A stretch of 64,000 bases of DNA. It comes from Streptomyces sp. NBC_01224 (GTDB taxonomy: Bacteria > Actinomycetota > Actinomycetes > Streptomycetales > Streptomycetaceae). The stretch's first letter is position 1. Every line of letters starts with the position of its first letter. The translations under genes and the position numbers were made by a program. The DNA lies in NCBI RefSeq assembly GCF_036002945.1, contig NZ_CP108529.1, positions 3,286,001 through 3,350,000 on the forward strand, in the 5' to 3' direction. Shown in pieces: positions 35,082 to 42,610 of the stretch. The notes beneath the pieces are model-generated. The model made no database searches. It was given only the letters and a program-made list of their open reading frames with translations, and was not told the origin of the DNA.

Positions 35082-35816
35082 ATGGACAGAGCGGGACATC
35101 CGGATCGCAGAGCTCTGCTCGCCGGCGGACTCGTGGTCGCCTCGGTCGCGCTTGCGGGGTGCTCATCGACGAGCGCCACCCCATTGGCGACCAGCACTTC
35201 GCCGGAAGCGCGGCCGACCACGCCCGCCGCGGCATTCACGAGACTGATGGACGGCAACAAGCGCTGGGTGAGCGGAGACCTCCGACATCCCGACCGGGAT
35301 CCGAACCGGCGCCAGTTCGTAGCCCAGAAGCAGGAGCCTTTCGGGGCGATCCTTTCGTGCATCGACTCCCGGGTGCCGCCTGAACTCCTCTTCGATACGG
35401 GGCTGGGTGACCTTTACGTGATGCGCACGGGCGGGGAGGCGGTCGGCCCGGTGGTCACAGGTTCCGTGGAGTACGGGCCCATGACGAGTGGCACTCCGCT
35501 CGTCGTGGTCCTCGGGCATCAGCGGTGCGGTGCCGTCGAGGCGGCGTACAACTCCATCCGTGACGGCAATCCGCTGCCCGGCAACCTGGAGGCGATCGCC
35601 AAGGCTCTGCGGCCGGCGTACGACCAGGCAGTCCGGGAAGGCGGTGCCGATCCGGTCGAGACCATGGCCCGCGCCCAGGTCAAGCTGACCGCGGCCGACC
35701 TGCGCTCCAACCAGGACCTGGCCCCACTCGTGGGAAGGGGCGCCCTTGCCGTGGTCGGCGCCTACTACTCGCTCGACACCGGCAAGGTGGAAGTCCTGGC
35801 CGGCGCGCCCTCCTGA
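35082..35816 (+). CDS. exported beta-carbonic anhydrase, lipoprotein with twin-Arg signal
   Basis: A 244-residue zinc enzyme for CO2/bicarbonate interconversion. The zinc ligands are visible: Cys in ILSCIDSRVPPE (with the catalytic Asp-Arg dyad) and His/Cys in VLGHQRCGAVEAA. The N-terminus has HPDRRALLAGGLVVASVALA followed by GCSS, a lipobox behind an RR pair, so a folded protein is probably exported and lipid-anchored. A Ser/Thr/Pro-rich linker separates it from the enzyme domain. Most beta enzymes are cytoplasmic. It stands alone between two unrelated genes. AGGGGAAC precedes the ATG. Confidence 0.9.
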   Translation: MDRAGHPDRRALLAGGLVVASVALAGCSSTSATPLATSTSPEARPTTPAAAFTRLMDGNKRWVSGDLRHPDRDPNRRQFVAQKQEPFGAILSCIDSRVPPELLFDTGLGDLYVMRTGGEAVGPVVTGSVEYGPMTSGTPLVVVLGHQRCGAVEAAYNSIRDGNPLPGNLEAIAKALRPAYDQAVREGGADPVETMARAQVKLTAADLRSNQDLAPLVGRGALAVVGAYYSLDTGKVEVLAGAPS

Positions 35817-36080
35817 CCGGTCGGACGGGACGAACGTGCGTTGTCAGGCTGGTGAGGACGAGCACGGCCGCCTCGCTGATGGCCCGAAGCAGCTGAAAGC
35901 CCTGACGCCGCCACCGCGGCCAGGGTATTCATCCCCCCGTTCTCCATCGGCTGAGCGCACCGGGGGGCTAGCCCCACCCGGAGCTGGGCGGGTAGCAGGA
36001 TCGCCCCGGGCGGTCGCATCCGGACATGCTGGGCCCGGCATATACCGCTGGTTTCCCAATGATTCCGTAGGAGTTGGCTC

Positions 36081-37247
36081 GTGCGTGAGCAGGCGTGGCA
36101 GAGGTTTCGTTCCTCCGGGCGGTGGGGCGGTCGGCGCAGAGCCGTGCCGGCCGCGGCCGCGGTGGCCGTGGGCGTCATGACGATGGGTGTCCTGGCGCCG
36201 CCCGCGGCGTCCGCTGCCGCCAGGCCGGACACCGTCCAGCAGGGCCTGAGCGCGCTGGTGCACACCGATGGCCTGCCCGCCGGGCTGGCGAGCGTCAAGG
36301 ACCGTGAGGGCCGCACCCGTACCTACACCGCAGGGGTGGGCGACCTGGCCACCGGCTCGGTAGTACCCAAGGACGGTCAGGTGCGGATCGGCAGCAACAC
36401 CAAGGTGTTCACCGCGGTGGTCGTGCTGCAACTGGTCGATAAGGGGAAGATCCGCCTCGACGCCACGGTCGACACCTATCTGCCGGGCCTCGTACGCGGA
36501 AAGGGGATCGACGGACGCCGCATCACCGTCCGTCAGCTCCTGCAGCAAACCAGCGGACTTCCCAACTACACCAACTACCTCGGGGACGACGTCCGGTACT
36601 TCGAACCCCGCGAGCTCCTCGACATCGCTCTCCAGCACAAGGCCGACTTCGCCCCCGGGACGAAATGGGAATACAGCAACACGAACTACATACTGGCCGG
36701 CCTGATCGTCCAGAAGGTCACCGGCCGGCCGCTCGCCGAGGAGATGGACCAGCGCGTCATCAAACGCATCGGGCTGCGCCACACCTACTTTCCCGCCCCC
36801 GGTGACGTGACCATCCGAGAACCCCATCCCAAGGCCTACTACAGGGATTCGGTCGGCGCGCCTCTGCGCGACGTCACGGAAATGGACCCCTCCTGGGGCT
36901 GGGCGGCAGGTCAGATGATCTCCACCGGCTCCGACCTCAACCGGTTCTTCACCGCGCTCCTGGCCGGCCGCCTCCTCCCGGCGGCCCAGCTCGCCCAGAT
37001 GCGCACCACCGTCCCCGCTGAAAGCACCTTTGGTCCCGGCGCCCGCTACGGACTGGGGATCGTGAGCATGCCGCTGCCGTGCGGCGGCGTCTACTGGGGC
37101 CACGGCGGTAGCTTCCCGGGATACGAAACCCGGGGCGGGGCCACCGACGACGGCCGCGCCGCCAACGTCGCGGTGACCGTTCAGCTGACCGACGAGGCAG
37201 CCAGGGAGCGTGTCGACAGTGTCGTGGACAGGGCCCTGTGCCGCTGA
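36081..37247 (+). CDS. secreted serine hydrolase, beta-lactamase/DD-carboxypeptidase fold (class C-like)
   Basis: A 388-residue exported enzyme. The N-terminus is basic (RSSGRWGGRRRAVPAAAAVA) then hydrophobic and ends near ASAAARPD, probably a Tat or Sec signal. The active-site motifs are complete: SxxK in IGSNTKVFTAVV, YxN in YSNTNYILAG, and HxG in YWGHGGSFPG. It resembles Streptomyces R61-like DD-carboxypeptidases and esterases of the same fold, so action on peptidoglycan peptides, esters or D-amino acid peptides is possible. GTG at 36081 has TAGGAG upstream. 35817-36080 before it holds no gene that I can support. Confidence 0.9.
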   Translation: MREQAWQRFRSSGRWGGRRRAVPAAAAVAVGVMTMGVLAPPAASAAARPDTVQQGLSALVHTDGLPAGLASVKDREGRTRTYTAGVGDLATGSVVPKDGQVRIGSNTKVFTAVVVLQLVDKGKIRLDATVDTYLPGLVRGKGIDGRRITVRQLLQQTSGLPNYTNYLGDDVRYFEPRELLDIALQHKADFAPGTKWEYSNTNYILAGLIVQKVTGRPLAEEMDQRVIKRIGLRHTYFPAPGDVTIREPHPKAYYRDSVGAPLRDVTEMDPSWGWAAGQMISTGSDLNRFFTALLAGRLLPAAQLAQMRTTVPAESTFGPGARYGLGIVSMPLPCGGVYWGHGGSFPGYETRGGATDDGRAANVAVTVQLTDEAARERVDSVVDRALCR

Positions 37248-37415
37248 ACCTCGCCTCCTGGGGACCGTCCGGCGAGTCAGGAGCGGAGCCGGAGACGTAC
37301 GGCAGCAACAGTCACGGTGCCGTGAAAGACGTGCCGAGCACACAACTGCCACCTGCACCGATGTCGTTCTGACGCGGGCCGTCCCAGCACCGTCCCAGTA
37401 CGGTACGTCCCGGCC

Positions 37416-37898
37416 TCAAGAAGGAAGCGAAGAAGGTGCACCGGAAGCCGCAGCGGCCCGCAGGCGGAACAGGACAGTTCCGATGAGCTTGTCCTCGGGG
37501 CAGTAGCCCCACTGTTTGGAGTCCATCGAGCCCGGCTTCTCGCCCAGGAGGACGAGCATGCCCGGCGGCACGTGGGTACCGGGGCATCGGCCGGCCCAGT
37601 GCGGTACGGGCTCTCCGGCGACGGCGACGATGCGTTTGACGTACCACGAGTCGGGCGTGGTGCCCGTGGGAGAGTGCCAGCCGTGCTCGGGGTGGGGTGC
37701 GACGACGACGGCCACCCGGCCCGTGGCGGCACGGCGTCTGCCGCGGAGCATGAGGATCCGGTCGCCGGGCATGAGGGTCGGCGACATGCTGTGTCCGCGG
37801 ACGGTCACGGCCACCAGCCGCCCACGCGCCAGCAACAGGGCTGCGACGAGGACGAGGAGTCCTGAGAGGGCGAGGAGCACCGGGGCTGCGGCGGTCAC
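37416..37898 (-). CDS. S26 family (signal peptidase I-like) membrane protease of the Cys-rich peptide cluster
   Basis: About 160 residues, one N-terminal membrane helix (VLLALSGLLVLVAALLLARG) and an extracytoplasmic serine/lysine protease domain. The nucleophile Ser is in VRGHSMSPTLMPGDRILML; the general-base Lys is in WYVKRIVAVAGEPVPHW; a further conserved block is GDNKxxSxDSRxWG-like (LGEKPGSMDSKQWGYCP). It is about half the size of housekeeping SipS-type enzymes. The GTG start overlaps the ABC gene stop (GTGA), so it is the last gene of the operon and a good candidate to remove the leader from the exported peptide. Confidence 0.85.
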   Translation of the reverse strand: MTAAAPVLLALSGLLVLVAALLLARGRLVAVTVRGHSMSPTLMPGDRILMLRGRRRAATGRVAVVVAPHPEHGWHSPTGTTPDSWYVKRIVAVAGEPVPHWAGRCPGTHVPPGMLVLLGEKPGSMDSKQWGYCPEDKLIGTVLFRLRAAAASGAPSSLPS

Positions 37899-39727
37899 CG
37901 GACGGTCTCCTCGTAGCCTTCGGCTTGCGTGGTGAAGAGCTCGGCATAGGTGCCGTGGGCGGTCATGAGCTGTTCGTGGGTGCCTGCCTCCTGCACGGTT
38001 CCGTCGGCGATGACGACGATGGCATCTGCGGCTCGGACGGTGTTGAGGCGGTGGGAGACGAGGATGCTCGTCGCGCCCTGGCGCAGTGAGGTGAGCCGGT
38101 CGTGGACGTGGCGTTCGGCGACCGCGTCGAGGCCGGTGCTGGGTTCGTCGAGGATCATGAGATCCCGTTCGGAACGCATCAGGGCCCGGGCGAGCGCGAG
38201 GCGCTGCCACTGGCCGCCCGACAGCTGGACGCCGGGGCTGGTGTCTTCGGTGTCGTCGGGGAAGAACATCCGGCTGAGCATGGTGTGGTACCCCTGAGGG
38301 AGGCAGGCGAGGGCGGTGTGGATGTCCGCGTCGGCGGCGGCGGCGTGGATGCGCCCGTGGTCGTGGAGAGAGCCGAGGTCACCGAGGCCGATGTTCTCCC
38401 CGGCGGTGAGGTCGTACTCCATCGGGTCCTGGAAGACAACGCTGACTCGCCGGCGCAGCTGGTCCGCAGGGAAGTCCTTGAGGTCGATGCCGTCCCAGTG
38501 GATGCTGCCCCGCTGCGGGTCGTAGAGGCGGCACAGCAGTTTGACGAGGGTGCTCTTGCCGGCCCCGTTGAGACCGACGATGGCCAGGCTGGTGCCGTGC
38601 GGGATGGTCAGGCTGATTCCGCGGAGGATCCACGGTCCGTCGTCGGAGTAGCGGAACCAGACGTCCCGGAGTTCGAGGCCGTGGCTCAGGGGCGGTGGGG
38701 CGATCGGGGCGGCCGGGGCCGGGAGGTCGTCCCGGACCTGGGTGACATGAAGGTAGTGGCTGAACAGCAGGGCCGTCTGGTGGCTTTGGGCGATGCACCC
38801 CACCAGGCCGATGAGTGCCGTCTGCATGCCGGCGAGGGCGGCGACGAGGAGGGACACGTCACCGGCGGTGAGGGCGTGGGCGGCGGCCTGGTGCACGCCC
38901 CAGACGAGTGCGCCGGTGGAGACGCCGGCTCCGAGGACAGCGAGGGCCGTCTCGTAGGTGACGAGGCGGCGGTCGAGGCGTTCCTCCTGCCGGTTGATGC
39001 TGTCGAGATCGGTACGCATGCGCTGCGCGAAGTAGCCGCCGAGGCCGTAGAGGCGGATCTCTTTCGCCGCTTGAGTGTCGGTGAGGAGCCCTCGGTAGAA
39101 GATCTGGCGGCGGGCGAGGTTGCTGGTGCGCCAGAACATGTCCGCGCGATGCCGGCTGTTGGCCAGGTGGGCGAAGAGGGCCGGAACGGCCGCGGCGATG
39201 AGGACGGCGGCCAGGGTGGGGCTGATGAGCAGGAGACTTCCCAGGAAGCCCGCCAGGGTGAGGACTCCCTGGGCGCCCTGGAGTGCTGCACCGACGAGTC
39301 GCTCGGCCCCCTGCGCGCTTTGGATGGCGAGTTGGACGCGGTCGTGGAAGGCGGGCTGTTCGAGCTTGGACAGACCGCTGAGCCGGTTGACAGCCGTGAG
39401 CAGGTCGCTCTGGGCCCGGGTGGAGGTGGCGCGGCGGATGCGGCCGTCGGCGTAGGAGGAGATGGCTGAGGCGGCGGCCAGGAGGACGGTGAGCAGGCCG
39501 ATACCGGCCGCGGCCCAGTTGAGGTCCGAGGCGCGGAATTCATCCGCGGTGAGGCTGTCGACCACGTACTTGAGCAGCCAGGAGGCGGCTACGGGGGCTG
39601 TACCCGCGATGACGACGGTGGCGATGCGGACGGCGAGGGCCCCGGGGCAGGACCGCAGCGTGAGGGCGAGTACGGCGGTGAGGCCCCGCAGGAATTCGGC
39701 CGTGCGGGAGGTGGACTGCCCGCTCAT
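37895..39727 (-). CDS. ABC transporter, fused permease and ATPase (export type) of the Cys-rich peptide cluster
   Basis: A 610-residue half-transporter. The six-helix membrane domain covers about residues 20-330. The nucleotide-binding domain has Walker A IVGLNGAGKSTLVKLL, signature LSGGQWQRLALARAL, Walker B DLMILDEPSTGLD and the switch His in ILVSHRLNTV. There is no N-terminal C39 peptidase domain, so leader removal must be done by another protein, plausibly the S26 protease encoded next. The start ATG overlaps the MauD-like gene stop (ATGA), and the end overlaps the protease gene. It would export the Cys-rich peptide as a homodimer. Confidence 0.9.
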   Translation of the reverse strand: MSGQSTSRTAEFLRGLTAVLALTLRSCPGALAVRIATVVIAGTAPVAASWLLKYVVDSLTADEFRASDLNWAAAGIGLLTVLLAAASAISSYADGRIRRATSTRAQSDLLTAVNRLSGLSKLEQPAFHDRVQLAIQSAQGAERLVGAALQGAQGVLTLAGFLGSLLLISPTLAAVLIAAAVPALFAHLANSRHRADMFWRTSNLARRQIFYRGLLTDTQAAKEIRLYGLGGYFAQRMRTDLDSINRQEERLDRRLVTYETALAVLGAGVSTGALVWGVHQAAAHALTAGDVSLLVAALAGMQTALIGLVGCIAQSHQTALLFSHYLHVTQVRDDLPAPAAPIAPPPLSHGLELRDVWFRYSDDGPWILRGISLTIPHGTSLAIVGLNGAGKSTLVKLLCRLYDPQRGSIHWDGIDLKDFPADQLRRRVSVVFQDPMEYDLTAGENIGLGDLGSLHDHGRIHAAAADADIHTALACLPQGYHTMLSRMFFPDDTEDTSPGVQLSGGQWQRLALARALMRSERDLMILDEPSTGLDAVAERHVHDRLTSLRQGATSILVSHRLNTVRAADAIVVIADGTVQEAGTHEQLMTAHGTYAELFTTQAEGYEETVR

Positions 39728-40293
39728 GCGGTGAGGAGGTTGAGCGCGGGCAGGGAACCTTGGCCGATGCCTGTCTCTGCGATGGTCCCGTCGGCGTCGA
39801 GGAGGACGAAGGTGGGGTGGTGGCGTACGCCGAAGGCGCCGGCTACGGGACCGTTCGGGGGTTCGGTGGCGGTGAGTTCGGTGAGCGGGCCGACTGCTTC
39901 GAGCAGGGGCCCGGCTTCGGGGGGCCGTCCGCTGATGACGGCGACGAGATGCGCGCCTGACGGGGTGTTCGCCTCGGCCCACCGATGGATCTCGGGAAGG
40001 CTTTCCCTGGTGGGCCCGCAGTCGGGGCGAAGGAAACAGATGAGGACGGGGTGCCCGGCCAGGGTGGATTCGCTGACTTCGCCTCGGGGGGTGTGCAAGG
40101 TGAAAGCGGGGGTGCGGTCACCTTCGTGTACGGCAAGGGCCGGCGGCCCCGAGGCCGCGGCGGCCGGGGCGGGGGCGGCCGGGGCGGGGGCGGCCACCGT
40201 GGCGCGCCAGCGTTTGATGACCGCAAAGGTGAGGAGGGCGTTGACGAGGGTGACCGCGGCGAGAAGGGCGAGGCCGGTGATGGCGTAGCTCAC
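39724..40293 (-). CDS. MauD/TlpA-like thioredoxin-fold membrane protein with a single active-site Cys
   Basis: A 189-residue protein with an N-terminal membrane helix (YAITGLALLAAVTLVNALLT), an Ala/Pro linker (PAPAAPAPAAAASG) and a thioredoxin-fold domain outside the membrane. The active site reads CFLRPDCGPTRESLPE, CxxT instead of CxxC, so it cannot form an internal disulfide and may act as an isomerase, a mixed-disulfide carrier or a non-redox partner. GVRHHPTFVLLDADG carries the cis-Pro loop. It lies between the MauE gene and the ABC gene and overlaps the latter by four bases. Confidence 0.82.
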   Translation of the reverse strand: MSYAITGLALLAAVTLVNALLTFAVIKRWRATVAAPAPAAPAPAAAASGPPALAVHEGDRTPAFTLHTPRGEVSESTLAGHPVLICFLRPDCGPTRESLPEIHRWAEANTPSGAHLVAVISGRPPEAGPLLEAVGPLTELTATEPPNGPVAGAFGVRHHPTFVLLDADGTIAETGIGQGSLPALNLLTA

Positions 40294-40308
40294 TCTGTGA
40301 TCGTCCTT

Positions 40309-40842
40309 TCAGCGTTGGCCGGTGCGGGCGGAGAAGAAGAAGGCGAGGTCGTCGGTGAAGACGGCGAACGCGGTGAGATAGACGGCCACGGCGACGGCGA
40401 GCGCGAGTGCAGGGGCGTTGAGGGGGGAGGTGGTGCCGTGGGTGAGGGCGATGGCGCCGCCGAGGAGGGCGAGCACAGTGAGTGTGGCGTTGCGGGCGAC
40501 ATGCCAGGGGCCCATGGGCACAGTGGTCCTGCTGCCGAAGCAGGGGCAGCCGGCGGAGCTGCCGCGCCGCATGGTGGTGACGGCGACGGCGCTGAATGCC
40601 GCGCACAGGGCGACGGCGACGGCCAGGCCCGCGGTGAGCGTCCGGGGCAGGGCGAGGAGCACGGCGGCGATGAGCTCGGCCGCGGGCACCAGGAGGGCGA
40701 GAGCCGGCCGGGCGGCGGCCGGCAGGTAGGTGAGGTCGCCCAGTGCCGTGGCGAATCGGCGGCGGTCGCGCAGCTTGGCGAGGCCGGCCACGGCCAGCAC
40801 GCAGATCAGGGTCAGGCGGCAGACGAGCAGCAGGTCGGACAA
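40309..40842 (-). CDS. MauE/DoxX-type redox membrane protein
   Basis: About 177 residues, four to five membrane helices. Family features are LICVLAVAGLAKLRDRRRFA (N-terminal helix), PAAELIAAVLLALP and a cytoplasmic or periplasmic CPCFGSR motif that looks redox active. MauE is required to form the disulfides of methylamine dehydrogenase small subunit; here it sits beside a short Cys-rich gene product. The TTG at 40840-40842 is preferred because GGAGT lies at normal distance. A GTG at 40881 in frame would start inside the hairpin that follows the peptide gene. Confidence 0.82.
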   Translation of the reverse strand: MSDLLLVCRLTLICVLAVAGLAKLRDRRRFATALGDLTYLPAAARPALALLVPAAELIAAVLLALPRTLTAGLAVAVALCAAFSAVAVTTMRRGSSAGCPCFGSRTTVPMGPWHVARNATLTVLALLGGAIALTHGTTSPLNAPALALAVAVAVYLTAFAVFTDDLAFFFSARTGQR

Positions 40843-40878
40843 GGGTGACTCCGAAAGAATGGGTCCTGGGCCGGCGGG

Positions 40879-40910
40879 CACGGGGCGAGCCGCACGCGGC
40901 CCGCCCCGTG
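40879..40910 (-). terminator. 32-base stem-loop directly after the Cys-rich peptide gene
   Basis: On the minus strand CACGGGGCGGGCCG pairs with CGGCTCGCCCCGTG (one G-U), a 14-pair stem with a four-base loop. It begins six bases after the peptide stop codon and has no strong U-run. It would stop most transcripts or stabilise the short mRNA, raising peptide output relative to the MauE-ABC-protease genes. Confidence 0.65.
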
Positions 40911-40915
40911 GTTGT

Positions 40916-41095
40916 TCAGCAGTAGTCCCAGCTGCCGCAGCTGACCCCGCACGCGCCCGTGTAGCAGCAGCGGCGGCACCGCTGGGCGCTGGTGCTCCAC
41001 TCGGTCCAGCAGTCCGGCGGGCAGCCGGCCTCGGCTTCGGCCTTGGGCAGAATCCGCTCGATCAGGCGGCCCGCACCGGCCTTGAGTGTGCGCAT
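40916..41095 (-). CDS. Cys-rich precursor-like peptide, 59 residues
   Basis: A small gene with an ideal AGGAGA ribosome site before its ATG. The N-terminal 24 residues, MRTLKAGAGRLIERILPKAE then AEAG, are basic to amphipathic and Cys-free, like a leader. The rest has eight Cys: CPPDC, CRRCC, TGACGVSCG and WDYC-stop. The segment AEAEAG offers an AxA site suited to a signal-peptidase-type enzyme. It lies between two redox membrane protein genes, upstream of an exporter and an S26 protease and is followed by a hairpin. I infer a secreted disulfide-rich peptide. Function unknown; it could be antimicrobial, a signal or a metal-binding peptide. It does not match lanthipeptide or lasso precursors that I know. 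Confidence 0.8.
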   Translation of the reverse strand: MRTLKAGAGRLIERILPKAEAEAGCPPDCWTEWSTSAQRCRRCCYTGACGVSCGSWDYC

Positions 41096-41168
41096 GGTTC
41101 TCCTCTTCCTGTGTGGATGGGATGTGCGTACTCCGCGGTGCGACCGCGGTCCGCGGTCGCACCGGGGT

Positions 41169-41702
41169 TCAGGAGGCCGCCGATACCGGTTCGCGGCCGG
41201 CGGCGGAGGGAGCGGCGACAACGCCGTCCTGGTAGCTGAGGATCGTGGGGAAGGCAGGGACGCGCAGGGCGCCGAACAGTGGTGACGCCTCGGGCCCCGG
41301 CACCACTTCGTCCGCCGGCCCCACGAGTTGGGCGGTCAGGCTGCTCTCGCCGGCTTCGGCGCCGATCACCAGGGCCAGGACCCGGCCGCCTGCTGCCCGG
41401 GCCCGGTCGGCCCGTTCGGCGAAGTCGGGGAGGCTGTCGGTGCAGGACGGGCAGTCGTGGGAGAAGACACCCAGCAGCAGTTCCCCGGAGCGGAAGTCGT
41501 CCTGGGTCAGGGTCCGGCCGCTGAGCGCGATGGCGGTGAAGTCCGGGAATCCGTCACCGGGTTGCGGCCCCTGGGCCGCGAAGTCGGCGCGTCGGCGTAC
41601 GACTTCGAGCTCCTGCCAGCGGCGCAGGATGACCATGAGCAGGACGAGGTTGAGCAGGGCGACGGCTCCGACGAGCACCAGACCGGCAATGACGTAAGGC
41701 AA
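41169..41702 (-). CDS. MauD/TlpA-like thioredoxin-fold membrane protein with CPSC motif
   Basis: About 177 residues. N-terminal membrane helix YVIAGLVLVGAVALLNLVLL, then a thioredoxin-like domain with the redox pair in FSHDCPSCTDSLPDFAERAD and the cis-Pro loop in RVPAFPTILSYQDG. It resembles MauD, which supports disulfide formation in methylamine dehydrogenase. It is first in the minus-strand operon, 73 bases before the Cys-rich peptide gene. The TTG at 41700-41702 is used since G-rich sequence precedes it by about nine bases; a longer frame would overlap the SARP promoter region. Confidence 0.82.
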   Translation of the reverse strand: MPYVIAGLVLVGAVALLNLVLLMVILRRWQELEVVRRRADFAAQGPQPGDGFPDFTAIALSGRTLTQDDFRSGELLLGVFSHDCPSCTDSLPDFAERADRARAAGGRVLALVIGAEAGESSLTAQLVGPADEVVPGPEASPLFGALRVPAFPTILSYQDGVVAAPSAAGREPVSAAS

Positions 41703-41754
41703 GTTTCGACCCCCTGGCGCGGTTGCACGGGGGAGCAGTGTGATAGATGAGGCC

Positions 41755-41794
41755 TGTCGGGAGGATGCCAAGACCTTGCCAGGAACATGACGAG
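41755..41794. promoter_or_regulatory. four heptamer repeats at 11-bp spacing, candidate SARP box
   Basis: TGTCGGG (41755), TGCCAAG (41766), TGCCAGG (41777) and TGACGAG (41788) begin exactly 11 bases apart, one helical turn, with consensus TGNCNRG. SARP regulators bind direct heptamers with this period. On the minus strand the block ends about nine bases before a possible -10 (TATCAC, 41740-41745), which is the normal SARP geometry for activating the peptide operon. Confidence 0.55.
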
Positions 41795-41812
41795 CTGAGC
41801 ATCATTGCCGCC

Positions 41813-42610
41813 ATGCTTGCCACGGGGTCGCATTTTCGAGTGCTGGGCAGAGTTGAGTGGACCGTCGACGGACACCCCAGAGCCATCGGTCGCCGCCGCG
41901 AGCGTCTGCTGCTGGGTTTGCTCCTGCTGGAGATGGGCCGGCCACTCCCGATGGACCGGCTGATCGAGCTGCTGTCGGACGAGGACGAACGACCGCGGTC
42001 CCGGGCCGATCTGTATGTGAATGTCTGCCGGCTGCGGGCGAGCCTTCGCCAGGGCGGATGCGACGGGTCGGTGCGGCTGGTGCGGAGCGGTTCGACGTAC
42101 ACCCTGACCGGCGATCCGCAGCTGGTGGATCTGCACCGCTTCACTCAGCTGGTCAACCGGGCTCAGCGGGGCACCGAGCCGCAGGAGGTTTCACGACTCG
42201 CCTCGTTAGCCCTGGCCGAGTGGCGGGGGGCGGTGCTGGAGGACGTCGCATCCGAGCGGACACGCCGAGGTGTCGGCACCGCTTTCGGCGAACTGCTGAT
42301 CTCGGCGCAACTGCTGCGTGTCGCGGCGGAGTTCAAGCTGCGTAACTACTGGTCGCTCGCCGCGGAGCTCGCGCGGCTCACCGAGGACTATCCGGAACAC
42401 GAGATGCTCTTGGCCTTCCGCGCGGCCACGCTCTACGAGTGCGGCCGTCGCGCGGATGCGCTGCGGGTGCTGTCCTCGGCGCGAGCACAAATGACCGCGC
42501 GGCTGGGGTTGGATCTGAGCCGCGAGCTGCAGGATCTGCGCGAGGCGATCCTGCGGGGCAATCCCGTGGACCGCCGTATCTTCCGCTGCGGCGCCCTGGG
42601 CGCCGTGTGA
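41813..42610 (+). CDS. small SARP family regulator (BTAD domain) of the Cys-rich peptide cluster
   Basis: A 265-residue activator. The N-terminal OmpR-like winged helix is HFRVLGRVEWTVDGHPRAIG, RRRERLLLGLLLLEMGRPLP, ADLYVNVCRLRASLRQGG and the beta-hairpin SGSTYTLTGD. A bacterial transcriptional activation domain follows (about 100-250: VDLHRFTQLVNRAQRGTEP, ALYECGRRADALRVLSSARA). It is the short SARP type found as pathway-specific activators of antibiotic clusters. It is divergent from the peptide operon with the heptamer repeats between them. The ATG at 41813 fits the family start; no strong ribosome site is visible. Confidence 0.9.
   Translation: MLATGSHFRVLGRVEWTVDGHPRAIGRRRERLLLGLLLLEMGRPLPMDRLIELLSDEDERPRSRADLYVNVCRLRASLRQGGCDGSVRLVRSGSTYTLTGDPQLVDLHRFTQLVNRAQRGTEPQEVSRLASLALAEWRGAVLEDVASERTRRGVGTAFGELLISAQLLRVAAEFKLRNYWSLAAELARLTEDYPEHEMLLAFRAATLYECGRRADALRVLSSARAQMTARLGLDLSRELQDLREAILRGNPVDRRIFRCGALGAV

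Noticed and set aside
34229..35362. Long minus-strand open frame across the gene-poor region and into the carbonic anhydrase gene
   Set aside because: It runs antisense to a well-supported gene, has Arg/Pro-rich composition, non-coding third-position bias and no family resemblance.
37416..41702. Interpretation as a genuine methylamine dehydrogenase (mau) cluster
   Set aside because: Although MauD- and MauE-like genes are present, there is no large or small amine dehydrogenase subunit, MauG or amicyanin; the only small Cys-rich product has 59 residues and no match to the MADH small subunit.
41507..42144. Minus-strand frames running through the SARP gene into the first MauD-like gene
   Set aside because: They would overlap the SARP gene fully; the MauD-like protein is complete from the TTG at 41702.
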